From Bacillus sp. FJAT-28004 (GTDB lineage Bacteria > Bacillota > Bacilli > Paenibacillales > Paenibacillaceae), in NCBI RefSeq assembly GCF_001280845.1, contig NZ_LGHP01000001.1, positions 4,878,665 to 4,942,664 on the forward strand: DNA of 64,000 nucleotides. The letters are read 5' to 3'. The notes under the pieces are model-generated. The model had not been told where the DNA came from. It did no database searches and saw only the letters and a program-made list of their open reading frames with translations. The translations under genes were made by a program, and so were the position numbers. Shown here one piece after another: positions 34,106-42,979 of this stretch (the stretch's first letter is position 1; every line of letters starts with the position of its first letter).

Positions 34106-35548
34106 ATGAGTTATACAAATTTGACACTTCATACGGATAAGTACCAAATCAATATGATGTACGCGCATTGGCTGCAAGGGAGCAAAGATGAGAAGGTGGT
34201 ATTTGAGGCCTATTTCCGCAAGCTTCCCTTCAATAACGGATTTGCAGTATTCGCAGGTTTGGAGAGAATCGTGGAATATATCCAATCTCTTCAATTCGGA
34301 GAAGAAGAAATTACATATTTGCGTACACAGGAAGAAAACTACAAAGAGGAGTTTCTTGATGAGCTGCGCAGCTTTCGGTTCACAGGAAATATATATTCGG
34401 TAGAGGAAGGAACGCTTGTCTTTGCGAATGAACCGCTGTTCTGTGTTGAGGCACGTGTATTTGAAGCACAGCTTATAGAAACAGCTATTCTCAACATGAT
34501 GAACTACCAGACGTTGATTGCGACGAAGGCTGCTCGAATTAAGCAAGTTGCCCCAGATGACGTGCTGCTTGAGTTCGGAACAAGGCGTGCGCAAGAGGCG
34601 GATGCTGCTGTATGGGGAGCAAGGGCTACTTATATTGCGGGCTTCCATGCGACGTCGAATATGCGAGCTGGCATGCTGTTCGGCATTCCTGCCAAAGGAA
34701 CGCATGCACATTCTTGGGTGCAGGGCCATGACACGGAGGAAGAAGCATTTCGTGCGTATGCGGAGTCGTTGCCCGACTTTGTGACGCTGCTTGTTGATAC
34801 ATATAACACGCTAAAAAGCGGTGTGCCTAACGCAATTAAGATCGCCCATATGCTAGAGAGCCAAGGCAAACGGATGAATGCGATTCGGCTTGATAGTGGC
34901 GATCTAGCGTATTTATCACAAATGGCACGAAAAATGCTGGATGAAGCTGGACTGCCTTATGTGAAGATCGTTGCATCCAGTGACTTGGACGAAGTCATTA
35001 TTTCTAACCTCAAGTCGCAGGGCGCACAGATTGACGTATGGGGTATCGGAACGAAGCTAATTACCGCAGCGGACCAGCCTTCACTCGGCGGTGTGTACAA
35101 GCTTGTCGCGCGCGAGAAAAACGGCAGCTATGAGCCGGTTATCAAAATTTCGGCTAATCCCGATAAGGTATCGACTCCAGGCTTCAAGGAGCTGTACCGC
35201 ATCATTAACACATCGACTGGAAAAGCAGAGGCGGATTATATTACGCTGAGGGATGAGCAGCATGTGAAAAGGGGAGAGCGAATAAAACTGTTTGACCCCG
35301 TTCATTCTTACATTCATAAATTTATTACTCACTATGAAGCGATAACGTTATTAAAGCCGATTTTTATGGAAGGCGAGTTGGTGTATGACTTGCCGAGCTT
35401 AGATCAAATTCGAAGCTATCATAAGGGACAGTTTGAACTATTTTGGCCGCAATATTTGCGTAAGCTCAATGCGGAAGCGTACCGCGTTAATTTAAGTGAA
35501 GCAACGTGGGAGTTGAAGCGGGAAATGATACAGAAGCATCAGCAGTAG
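34106..35548 (+). CDS. pncB: Nicotinate phosphoribosyltransferase
   Basis: The 480-residue enzyme condenses nicotinate with PRPP to give nicotinate mononucleotide in the Preiss-Handler route to NAD. Family segments include LHTDKYQINMMYAHW at the N-terminus, EFGTRRAQ near 152, GTHAHSW near 195, RLDSGDLAYLS near 262 and WGIGTKLITA near 303. It starts at ATG 34106 with AAGGGAG upstream rather than at 34073. With nadV at 6086 the window encodes both vitamin B3 salvage entries, 27 kb apart and with no shared regulatory site that I can see. Confidence 0.95.
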   Translation: MSYTNLTLHTDKYQINMMYAHWLQGSKDEKVVFEAYFRKLPFNNGFAVFAGLERIVEYIQSLQFGEEEITYLRTQEENYKEEFLDELRSFRFTGNIYSVEEGTLVFANEPLFCVEARVFEAQLIETAILNMMNYQTLIATKAARIKQVAPDDVLLEFGTRRAQEADAAVWGARATYIAGFHATSNMRAGMLFGIPAKGTHAHSWVQGHDTEEEAFRAYAESLPDFVTLLVDTYNTLKSGVPNAIKIAHMLESQGKRMNAIRLDSGDLAYLSQMARKMLDEAGLPYVKIVASSDLDEVIISNLKSQGAQIDVWGIGTKLITAADQPSLGGVYKLVAREKNGSYEPVIKISANPDKVSTPGFKELYRIINTSTGKAEADYITLRDEQHVKRGERIKLFDPVHSYIHKFITHYEAITLLKPIFMEGELVYDLPSLDQIRSYHKGQFELFWPQYLRKLNAEAYRVNLSEATWELKREMIQKHQQ

Positions 35549-35585
35549 CTGCCTTCATAGAAAATAGGGTGCTATTTATTAATAA

Positions 35586-35626
35586 AGGACATTTGTTGCA
35601 CTCTCGTGCACAAATGTCTTTTTCTG
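35586..35626 (+). terminator. Terminator after pncB
   Basis: GACATTTGTTGCAC-TCTC-GTGCACAAATGTC is nearly perfect and is followed by TTTTTC. Confidence 0.9.
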
Positions 35627-35671
35627 TTTATAGCAGCCAAATCTTAATGACTAACATTATGATTGAGGAGA

Positions 35672-35681
35672 TTTGTCGAAA
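35672..35681 (+). promoter_or_regulatory. Spo0A box ahead of the SLH protein gene
   Basis: TTTGTCGAAA matches the known Spo0A-box consensus (TTTGTCRAA). It lies 71 bases upstream of the SLH gene start. Binding is not shown by sequence alone. Confidence 0.6.
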
Positions 35682-35751
35682 ATAAAGGAGATTTCAACTA
35701 TATTGTGGAAATAGTAGCAGTAGCAAAACAACATAATTTGGAGGTAAGGAT

Positions 35752-36777
35752 ATGAAGAAAGGTAAAAAAACGATACTTATATGGATGACAGCATGTTTAA
35801 TGCTATTTTCTTTCGTGATGCCGGTGGCTGCTGCTTCTGAAGTTTCGAAGGATAAGTATACGTATTCGTTATCGAAGAAATTTGGCGATGTAACGGAATC
35901 GCTGACGTTCAATGATTTGGGAGAAATTTATGAGGATGAAGTGGTTACTTCAACACTCGTTCCAGAAAATGCAGTCTTAAGTTACACAGCGAAGGTTAAC
36001 ACTAGCGTAGTTGTGTTAGGCTATAAATTGGATAAAGGGATGTTGGTTTCAGAACCAGTACCTTGGACGATAAACGGCAAAAAAGAGCTAATCAGTGAAC
36101 TAGCTGCGAATACGACGGGAACTGTAACTTTTGAATTTGGCGTTCCTTATTATGAATTATTTATTTGGGATGAAGCAACCGGTGACATGACAAGCTACTT
36201 CTTCAAAATTGATAAGGGTGCAGCTACAGGTGAGCAGCCCGATGCTTGGGCGAAGGAGGAAGTAGACGCAGCTATTGCTGCTGGGCTTGTACCGACGGAG
36301 ATGCAAAACAACTACAAAAAACAAATAACGCGTGCAGATTTTGCGAAAATTATTATTAGATTGCTCGAAGTTAAAACGGGTCAAACGATTGACGACATTT
36401 TATTGGAAAATGAGGTCAGCCTCAGTGATAATCCATTCACGGATACAAAGGTTAAGGAAGTAATTGCCGCTAATCTGATGGGTATCGTAAACGGTAAAGG
36501 AAACGGCAAGTTTGATCCAAGCGGCAGCATCACAAGGCAAGAGGCAGCCGTCATGCTCGCGAACACGGCAGAGGTGCTTGGTTATGAAGTTGCGGCGGAT
36601 GTTTCGGTATTTGCTGACAACAGCAGTATAGCTAGCTGGGCTATGCTAAGCGTTGATTTCGTATCGATGTATGATGTTATGAAGGGCACTGGAAATAATA
36701 TGTTTAGCCCGAAGGGAACATATACACGACAACAAGCTTATATGACTATAATGCGTTTGGATTCCGTGCTTGAATAA
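35752..36777 (+). CDS. Secreted protein with three SLH domains
   Basis: The 341-residue protein has a cleavable signal peptide (about 1-29, ending PVAAASE), a unique beta-rich region (30-160) and three C-terminal S-layer homology repeats starting at about 165, 225 and 285. SLH domains bind pyruvylated secondary cell wall polymers and attach proteins to the cell surface. The function of the N-terminal part is unknown. The gene is monocistronic, with a Spo0A-box sequence upstream and GGAGGTAAGG before the start. Confidence 0.92.
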   Translation: MKKGKKTILIWMTACLMLFSFVMPVAAASEVSKDKYTYSLSKKFGDVTESLTFNDLGEIYEDEVVTSTLVPENAVLSYTAKVNTSVVVLGYKLDKGMLVSEPVPWTINGKKELISELAANTTGTVTFEFGVPYYELFIWDEATGDMTSYFFKIDKGAATGEQPDAWAKEEVDAAIAAGLVPTEMQNNYKKQITRADFAKIIIRLLEVKTGQTIDDILLENEVSLSDNPFTDTKVKEVIAANLMGIVNGKGNGKFDPSGSITRQEAAVMLANTAEVLGYEVAADVSVFADNSSIASWAMLSVDFVSMYDVMKGTGNNMFSPKGTYTRQQAYMTIMRLDSVLE

Positions 36778-36800
36778 CATCTAAGCGTGCCTATAATAAA

Positions 36801-36838
36801 AGAAGAAGGTGAGCACATGCTGCTCACCTTCTTCTTTT
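36801..36838. terminator. Bidirectional terminator between the SLH and TPR genes
   Basis: AGAAGAAGGTGAGCA and TGCTCACCTTCTTCT form a perfect 15-base stem with a five-base loop and T tracts on both sides. It overlaps the last codons of the TPR gene. Confidence 0.92.
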
Positions 36839-37702
36839 CCAGCCAAACACTTTTACATGCACGAGCAACCTTGTTATCCAGTGTGTGGCGACATAGAGAA
36901 TGATAAATAAAATAACGAGTGGTCTAAATACGATCCATAACACAATCCAACAGAGAAGAATCTGCCAAGGCTTTAGCTTCTTCAATAGATTCCCGGGCAA
37001 GAGCATAAAACGATAGAATTTATAATTTTTCTGTAGACCTTCGAGAAACTCTTGGCGAATTTGCTTGTCTTCAGGGTCTAGTCTGATGGCATTCTTGAGC
37101 ATGAGTAGATAGTCGTCGTAGTCGTTCCGTCTTTCCGCTGACCATGCCAAATATAAGTAAACCATATCTGACTCAACATCAAGCCGTAAAGCCTTGTTAG
37201 CTAAAAGCTTTGATTCGGCAAAATGATTCAGCAGCGCTTCGTTATAGCTTAAATTAGCGAGATATAACGAATTTTCAGGAGAAATTTCAAGTCCCTTCAA
37301 TAGTAAATCTTTGGCTTCTTCATACCGTCTTACTTTATTCGATATATTAGCGAGCAAGAAAAAATAATGCGGTTCATAGGGATCGATTCGCTGTCCTTCT
37401 GCAATCGATTTCGAGGCTTCCTTCCAGTTTTCCATCGTATAATACGCATTGCTGCGAACGAACCAGGCTAATTCATTTTCTGGGTCGCGCTGTAGGGATT
37501 GCTCCGACCAATGAAGGGCCTGATCAAGATTATCCATAAGCAGATTAACTTGCCCGAGCAGTGCATAAGCATAGGGATCTTCTGGTGTATCCTGAATTAG
37601 CGCAAGGGCCTCGACAGAGGCTTCTTTGTATTTCTTCCAACCCGCAAGCTGCTGTATTCTCTCGTATCGTTTATTGCTCATTTCTTCTTCTACTTCAATC
37701 AT
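36824..37702 (-). CDS. TPR-repeat protein with C-terminal membrane segments
   Basis: The 292-residue protein has about five tetratricopeptide repeats (roughly 35-215, e.g. PYAYALLGQVNLLMDNLDQALHWSEQSLQRDPEN) followed by two membrane helices at about 238-275. It is probably a membrane-bound adaptor exposing TPRs to the cytoplasm. It lies 27 bases after an AAA ATPase gene in the same operon, so it may tether that ATPase or its substrates to the membrane. The exact role is unknown. Confidence 0.85.
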   Translation of the reverse strand: MIEVEEEMSNKRYERIQQLAGWKKYKEASVEALALIQDTPEDPYAYALLGQVNLLMDNLDQALHWSEQSLQRDPENELAWFVRSNAYYTMENWKEASKSIAEGQRIDPYEPHYFFLLANISNKVRRYEEAKDLLLKGLEISPENSLYLANLSYNEALLNHFAESKLLANKALRLDVESDMVYLYLAWSAERRNDYDDYLLMLKNAIRLDPEDKQIRQEFLEGLQKNYKFYRFMLLPGNLLKKLKPWQILLCWIVLWIVFRPLVILFIILYVATHWITRLLVHVKVFGWKRRR

Positions 37703-37729
37703 AACTATGGTTACCTCGCTATATAGGAA

Positions 37730-38704
37730 TTATTTCAAACCGCTTTGTTTCATATATTCCAGAACGATTTGATAGTCCTGATTGATATCGCTGAACGTAG
37801 CATAGTTTTTGGCTGTGGCAAACCAATCCAGTGTCGTGGCCTTCCTATTTTTCGATGCTTTCTTCAAATCCTCCTGGGATATGGGCTGAATTTCTCCAAT
37901 TTCGAGTGTACGCTCCAGCGCACTTTCAACGGCATCCTTCACGATTTGCTCCAAATCCGCACCTGAGAAATGTTTCGTTTCCTTCGAGATTTTACTTAAA
38001 TCAAGTGAGGAAAGCGGTTTTCCTGCAAGCTTTAGCTGCAAGATCGTTGTACGCTCTGTTTCTTCAGGCGGCGGTACAAAAATCATATGATTAAATCGGC
38101 CTGGCCTGCGCAGCGCCGAGTCAAGGTACCAAGGCGTATTCGTCGCGCCGATGACAAATACTTGATCATTGAACGTACGGAGCCCATCCAGCTCCATCAA
38201 AAGCTGATTGACGAGTATGCGGTCATGATGCTGACGCATCTGATTGCGGCTGCCGCCCATCGCGTCAAGTTCATCGATAAAGATGACGCACGGTTTGTTT
38301 TCCCGAGCTTTCTCAAAAATATCATGCAGATTGTTCTCACTTTGACCGACATACATGCCCAGAATAGCCTGCAGCTCGATATGCATGAAATTTGCATCGA
38401 TTTCACCAGCAACAGCTCTTGCCAGAAATGTTTTGCCGCAGCCGGGAGGTCCGTACAGCAGAAGGCTTCCGCCAGCTTCCTTGCCATAGGCTGCAAATAG
38501 CTCAGGCTGCTTCAGCGGCAAAATGAAGTTCATACGAATTTTTTTCTTAACGTCCTCAAGCCCGCCAACGTCCGCAAATGTTTCATCCGGTTTCTCGGAT
38601 TCAACTAAATCTTTGCCGTTATTATCAAAGCGAAGCACCTTCAGCTTACTGCGCCGTCGATCTGCAAGATCATCGCGGTCATTATAATCGGACATCGTCA
38701 TCAT
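37730..38704 (-). CDS. AAA family ATPase (single AAA domain)
   Basis: The 324-residue classical AAA ATPase has FADVGGLEDVKKKI at about 40-55, Walker A GPPGCGKTFLA near 89, Walker B VIFIDELDAMGG near 145 and the second region of homology ALRRPGRFNHMIFVPPP near 210. It has one ATPase module and no protease domain, as in katanin/Vps4-like unfoldases. The TPR membrane protein downstream is the likely partner. The substrate is unknown. One of the downstream methionines (MTMSDYN, MSDYN) may be the real start. Confidence 0.9.
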   Translation of the reverse strand: MMTMSDYNDRDDLADRRRSKLKVLRFDNNGKDLVESEKPDETFADVGGLEDVKKKIRMNFILPLKQPELFAAYGKEAGGSLLLYGPPGCGKTFLARAVAGEIDANFMHIELQAILGMYVGQSENNLHDIFEKARENKPCVIFIDELDAMGGSRNQMRQHHDRILVNQLLMELDGLRTFNDQVFVIGATNTPWYLDSALRRPGRFNHMIFVPPPEETERTTILQLKLAGKPLSSLDLSKISKETKHFSGADLEQIVKDAVESALERTLEIGEIQPISQEDLKKASKNRKATTLDWFATAKNYATFSDINQDYQIVLEYMKQSGLK

Positions 38705-38862
38705 CCTTTTTTATAACAATTTTGCTAATAGTGTACCAAATTTCGAGAGATTAGAGGGTGTTTTTGTACAGAAATATAATAGAGTAAAGCTTCTCGCGTA
38801 TTATTTGCTACTAGTATGATGTTATCCTGTTAATAATGAAACTTATGAAGGGGTGCTTGAAA

Positions 38863-39774
38863 ATGACTAAACCGCGTATCGGTATGGTTGGACTTGGAGG
38901 AATTGCACAGAAGGCGTATCTGCCTCTGTTGTCAAAAGCCACTGATTGGACATTCGTTGGGGCGTTTTCACCTAACGCGGAGAAACGTACGGCAATTTGT
39001 GAGCAGTATCGTATTGCATCATATGGAAGCTTGCTCGAGCTTGCTGGCAGCTGCGATGCCGTATTTGTACATAGCGCTACAGACACTCATTATGAGGTAG
39101 TGTCAACTCTGTTCAAACAGGGTAAGGACGTATATGTGGATAAGCCGCTTGCAGCCACACTGCATGAGGCAGAGCAGCTTGCGGAGCTTAGCGAAAAGCT
39201 CGGCAGGAAGCTAATGGTTGGCTTTAATCGTCGCTTTTCTCCGTTATACATAGAAGCGAAACAGCGAATGAAGGACACGGCATGGATTCGAATGGAGAAA
39301 CATCGAACAAATGCAGTGGGTCCGCAAACGGTAGATTTTACGATGTTGGATGATTATTTGCATGTGGTTGATACAGCGCGCTGGCTTGCAGATGGGAATA
39401 TGGGTGTGATGAACGGCATCGTCAATGTCAACGAGCATAATCAGCTGCTTTATGCGCAGCATCATTATAACACCTCAGGTGGCTTTACTTTATCGACTGC
39501 GATGCATCGCAATGCCGGAACGAGCTTGGAGCAGCTTGAAATCGTTTCCGCAGGCGAAATCATTCGTGTGAAAAATATGAGCTTGCTCGAAGTAGAGCGA
39601 GACGATATGATTACAAATACTTTGCCACCTTCTTGGCAAACGATTCTGAAACAACGCGGCTTCGAGGATGCTGTTTTTCACTTCATTCAATGTATCGTAG
39701 AGGATAAGCGTCCAGTCGTGAATGGTGAAGAAGCTTTGAAATCTCAACAGCTGCTAATGAGGATGCTGGAATAA
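38863..39774 (+). CDS. Gfo/Idh/MocA family oxidoreductase
   Basis: The 303-residue protein has a Rossmann motif (RIGMVGLGGIAQKAYLP), the VDKPLAATL lysine motif near 94-96 and a compact C-terminal domain resembling the virulence-factor/MviM branch. It starts at ATG 38863 with GAAGGGG upstream. A hydrolase gene follows within 15 bases and is probably cotranscribed. The substrate is unknown. Confidence 0.9.
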   Translation: MTKPRIGMVGLGGIAQKAYLPLLSKATDWTFVGAFSPNAEKRTAICEQYRIASYGSLLELAGSCDAVFVHSATDTHYEVVSTLFKQGKDVYVDKPLAATLHEAEQLAELSEKLGRKLMVGFNRRFSPLYIEAKQRMKDTAWIRMEKHRTNAVGPQTVDFTMLDDYLHVVDTARWLADGNMGVMNGIVNVNEHNQLLYAQHHYNTSGGFTLSTAMHRNAGTSLEQLEIVSAGEIIRVKNMSLLEVERDDMITNTLPPSWQTILKQRGFEDAVFHFIQCIVEDKRPVVNGEEALKSQQLLMRMLE

Positions 39775-39788
39775 AGGGAGTGCACGAC

Positions 39789-40589
39789 ATGAGTCACGAT
39801 TCAAAGGCAAAGGCATTGCCTAAACCGAAGCAAGCACGCAAAAAAAAGATGCTTATATGGACGATAGCCATTGTTTTGGTCTTATTATTGTTGCTGGCCA
39901 TCGCGTATCAGATGATGGTTTATTCACCATCTGCTGCAGCCAAATCTGCTATGAAGAGCGATGAACAAGTTACGGTCAGCATTGGACAAGCAGGATACCG
40001 ATTTGAACCGACTGCTGGAGAAAAAAATATTGTTCAGCCTAATGTTATTTTTTATCCAGGCGGGTTGGTAGATCCTAAGAGCTACGCGCCTCTAGCTCGC
40101 AAGCTTGCAGGTGCAGGCCACCGCGTATACATTGCAACCATGCCGCTCAATCTTGCTTTAATGGGGCAAAACAAAGCGGATGATTTTATTGCCGAGCATC
40201 CAGAGGAGAGCTTCGTTATAGGCGGCCACTCGATGGGCGGTGTTTTTGCTTCACGATATGCTGCGGAACATTTGGAGCAAATCGATGGCATCTTCTTCCT
40301 TGCAGCCTATGCAGAAAAAGCTGGAAGTCTTGAAGATGCTAAGCTGCCAGTATTGCAAGTCACGGCGTCTAATGATGGTGTGCTGAACTGGGAGGCTTGG
40401 GGCAAAGGAAAGCGGTATATGCCTAGCTCGACGCAGTATGTCACCATTGAAGGAGGGAATCATGGTCAATTTGGTTCCTATGGCACGCAAAAAGGGGATC
40501 GACCAGCAAGCATCAAGCCAGAGGAGCAGCTGGAACAAGTAAGCAGTGAGCTGATCGGATGGATGAAAGGAATTCAAGCAACAAAATAA
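39789..40589 (+). CDS. Membrane-anchored alpha/beta hydrolase
   Basis: The 266-residue protein has one N-terminal membrane helix (about 22-46, LIWTIAIVLVLLLLLAIAYQ) after a basic segment, then an alpha/beta hydrolase domain with the nucleophile elbow GGHSMGGVFASRYA near 143-156 and a C-terminal GGNHGQFG. The domain resembles the extracytoplasmic carboxylesterase-like family found in Bacillales. The catalytic serine is in GHSMG. The substrate is unknown. It follows the oxidoreductase gene, with AAAGGGAG before ATG 39789. Confidence 0.87.
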   Translation: MSHDSKAKALPKPKQARKKKMLIWTIAIVLVLLLLLAIAYQMMVYSPSAAAKSAMKSDEQVTVSIGQAGYRFEPTAGEKNIVQPNVIFYPGGLVDPKSYAPLARKLAGAGHRVYIATMPLNLALMGQNKADDFIAEHPEESFVIGGHSMGGVFASRYAAEHLEQIDGIFFLAAYAEKAGSLEDAKLPVLQVTASNDGVLNWEAWGKGKRYMPSSTQYVTIEGGNHGQFGSYGTQKGDRPASIKPEEQLEQVSSELIGWMKGIQATK

Positions 40590-40640
40590 CAGATTGTCCA
40601 GAAGCTTGGACGAGAGTAATGCTTATCATAATAGGACAAG

Positions 40641-40682
40641 AAGCTGTCTCACGGGTCAATGACCGGAGGCAGCTTTTTTTTG
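40641..40682 (+). terminator. Terminator after the hydrolase
   Basis: AAGCTG...CAGCTT form an interrupted stem with inner GGTC/GACC pairing and eight T. Confidence 0.8.
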
Positions 40683-40734
40683 TTCTGATCCTTTGGTCAA
40701 AAAGTTTGAAGAGACATGCTTTGATGAAATAGCC

Positions 40735-40788
40735 TTGACATTAATTGATTATGGTTGTATGGTTAGTTGCATAACTAATGAACCATGT
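40735..40788 (+). promoter_or_regulatory. Promoter and nested operator of the YtrA-type ABC operon
   Basis: TTGACA (40735-40740) is 17 bases from TATGGT (40758-40763). Inverted repeats TTAGTT-GCAT-AACTAA (40763-40778) and the outer ATGGTT/AACCAT lie just after the -10, as expected for autorepression by the GntR protein. Confidence 0.65.
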
Positions 40789-40807
40789 AACCTGAAGGGG
40801 TGATGAC

Positions 40808-41176
40808 GTGTTTGATGATCGAAGTCCCATATACCAACAAATTGCAGACAAAATTAAAGACGACATCATAAGCGGCATTTTGCAAGAAGATGAGCAGGTC
40901 ATGTCTACAAACCAATATGCTGCGTTCTATCGTATAAACCCTGCTACAGCAGCGAAAGGCTTTCATTTATTGACGGAGGAAGGCATTTTGTATAAGAAAA
41001 GGGGAATCGGCATGTTTGTGAATGGTGAGGCGAGGCAAATGCTGCTGGCACAGCGCAGAGACCGTTTTTTCGAAGAGGTTGTTGATCAAATGCTTGCGGA
41101 AGCAGAGAAGATCGGCGTACCCCTTGCGGATATCATTGGTCGCATCGAACAAGTAAAAGGGAGGACTCAAGAATGA
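40808..41176 (+). CDS. GntR family transcriptional regulator (YtrA type)
   Basis: The 122-residue protein has the GntR winged helix (SPIYQQIADKIKDDIISGILQEDEQVMSTNQYAAFYRINPATAAKGFHLLTEEGIL) and a short helical tail, the YtrA pattern. It starts at GTG 40808 and overlaps the ABC ATPase gene by four bases. It is the first gene of a gntR-ATPase-permease operon, a common autoregulated module in Bacillales, often induced by cell-wall stress. Confidence 0.92.
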   Translation: MFDDRSPIYQQIADKIKDDIISGILQEDEQVMSTNQYAAFYRINPATAAKGFHLLTEEGILYKKRGIGMFVNGEARQMLLAQRRDRFFEEVVDQMLAEAEKIGVPLADIIGRIEQVKGRTQE

Positions 41177-42060
41177 CGCTAAGTATTGAAGTGAACCAAT
41201 TGGAGCAGCGATATGGATCATTTACAGCGCTTCACAATATTTCGTTCAAGCTCGAGGGTGGCAAAATATACGGTTTGCTCGGAAGGAATGGCTCAGGCAA
41301 AACAAGTCTATTATCGATCTTAGCCTCCTATTGTCAGCAATCAGGTGGCGAAGTAGCCATAGATGGTGAAGCTCCCTTCGAGAATGCTCGCATCATGGCG
41401 CAAGTCTGCTTCATCCAAGAAAGCGGCCATATGCCGGACACTTTATCCGTTCGTGATGTATTGAAGCTTTCGGCTAGCTGCTGGCCCAATTGGGATGCAA
41501 AATATGCAGAGCGTCTCATTGGACATTATGAACTACCGATTAAGAAACGTATATCTTCGCTTTCGCGTGGAATGAAGTCGGCCCTTGGCGTGACAATTGG
41601 CCTTGCCAGCCGAGCTCCGGTTACGATTTTTGATGAGGCATATCTAGGCATGGACGCTCCGTCTCGCTATACCTTTTATGATGAGCTCCTTAATGATTAT
41701 ATGGAAACGCCTCGTACATTCATTTTATCTACGCATTTAATTGAGGAAGTAGGCAATTTGTTTGAAGAGGTGCTTATTCTGGATAAGGGTCGTCTGATCA
41801 TGCATGAGGAAACAGAGATGCTGAGGGCGCGCGGCTCATCTATTACCGGTTCAAGCGAGAGTGTGGATCGTGTTGCTGAAGGATTGACGGTGCTTGGGGA
41901 GCAGCAGCTTGGCAAAACGAAGTCGATCACCGTATTCGGCGATCTCACAGATGCCAAGCGCAAGCAGGCGCTTGCAGCAGGGCTGGAGCTTGGTCCTGTA
42001 TCTCTGCAAGATTTGTTCGTTCATTTGACCAAGAAAGGGGGGATGAACAATGAGCGATAA
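41173..42060 (+). CDS. ABC transporter ATP-binding protein (YtrB-like)
   Basis: The 295-residue ATPase has Walker A GRNGSGKTSLL near 37, the signature SLSRGMKSALG near 133, and a Walker B whose usual DEP reads TIFDEAYLGMD near 152. That DEA variant is typical of this YtrB/BcrA-like branch. It is translationally coupled to the regulator before it and to the permease after it. Confidence 0.9.
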   Translation: MTLSIEVNQLEQRYGSFTALHNISFKLEGGKIYGLLGRNGSGKTSLLSILASYCQQSGGEVAIDGEAPFENARIMAQVCFIQESGHMPDTLSVRDVLKLSASCWPNWDAKYAERLIGHYELPIKKRISSLSRGMKSALGVTIGLASRAPVTIFDEAYLGMDAPSRYTFYDELLNDYMETPRTFILSTHLIEEVGNLFEEVLILDKGRLIMHEETEMLRARGSSITGSSESVDRVAEGLTVLGEQQLGKTKSITVFGDLTDAKRKQALAAGLELGPVSLQDLFVHLTKKGGMNNER

Positions 42061-42796
42061 AAGAAAACATCCCGTGCTTAATGTTGCACAGCATATTATG
42101 TACAGCTATCGCTGGACGATTATCTTGTATTGGATCATTTTTATTCTGATTTATATTGGTATTGGGGTGTTAACGAATTCCGAAGCTATCGTAGGCTCTG
42201 ATTTCGAAGGCCAAGAAATTTGGGAAAGCACAACCATTTCTCCGAGAATATTTCTGCTTGTCATTGGCATTCTGCTGACCCCTATGTCGCTTGCAAGTTT
42301 TGTTTCCAGCGGAGTGACGCGAAGACATTTTATAGGCGGGGTGAGTTTAGTACTCGTCATGATCTCAGCTATATTTTCCATTATGTTAACGATAGGTTAT
42401 CCCGTCGAGCAGTTCATATATGACAAAAATAATTGGACACTAGAGCTGAAAAATCCGCACTTATTTTCCTCTTCTTCAGAGTGGGGCTTGATCTTTATTG
42501 AATATTTTTGCTTGTTCTTTGCTTACTTTGGCAGCGGATGGCTTATAGGTTCCGGATTTTATCGGTTTAATTGGAAAATAGGAGTACTGATTTCAGTTGT
42601 TTCTATACTGCCAGGGATGGCGATGGAGGTTGTATTATCGTCTGATTGGATTGGCAATCTCTTGCAATCTGTATTGGGGGTAGAGCGCACCTCGCTAGCA
42701 GTAGTCGTAATCTTTGCGCTTCTTGTGATGGCATGCATCGTGGCACTGAACTATTTGATGCTTCGCCGTGTAGCCATTAAGAAAAAGTTATTTTAA
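42050..42796 (+). CDS. ABC transporter permease-like membrane protein
   Basis: The 248-residue protein has six predicted membrane helices (about 23-42, 65-87, 97-122, 146-170, 178-200 and 215-235). It overlaps the ATPase gene by 11 bases and completes the gntR-ABC operon. The substrate is unknown. Confidence 0.85.
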   Translation: MSDKRKHPVLNVAQHIMYSYRWTIILYWIIFILIYIGIGVLTNSEAIVGSDFEGQEIWESTTISPRIFLLVIGILLTPMSLASFVSSGVTRRHFIGGVSLVLVMISAIFSIMLTIGYPVEQFIYDKNNWTLELKNPHLFSSSSEWGLIFIEYFCLFFAYFGSGWLIGSGFYRFNWKIGVLISVVSILPGMAMEVVLSSDWIGNLLQSVLGVERTSLAVVVIFALLVMACIVALNYLMLRRVAIKKKLF

Positions 42797-42806
42797 GCGT
42801 AAGTTT

Positions 42807-42856
42807 AAAGCTGTTTCCAAAGATCATCATGATCTGAGGGAGCGGCTTTTTCTTTT
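42807..42856 (+). terminator. Terminator after the YtrA-type ABC operon
   Basis: AAAGCTGTTTCC pairs with GGGAGCGGCTTT around an inner palindrome (AGATCATCATGATCT) and is followed by a T-rich tail. Confidence 0.8.
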
Positions 42857-42925
42857 CAGCTGCTTACAATAAAATGGTTTAATTTTTTTGTCAACAGGCA
42901 AATTTTAGAAAGGGGGATATCGAAC

Positions 42926-42935
42926 ATTGTCGAAA
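42926..42935 (+). promoter_or_regulatory. Spo0A-box-like site ahead of the sensor kinase
   Basis: ATTGTCGAAA differs by one base from the TTTGTCGAAA consensus. It lies 45 bases upstream of the kinase start, in the promoter region next to a TATGAT -10-like sequence at 42941. Confidence 0.5.
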
Positions 42936-42979
42936 TATAGTATGATATTAGCGTTTACATAATCGAGTTTTTGAGGTGC

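Noticed and set aside
34085..34729. Open frame of 214 codons antisense to pncB
   Set aside because: It lies fully inside pncB, which has clear family motifs. The antisense product has no recognisable features.
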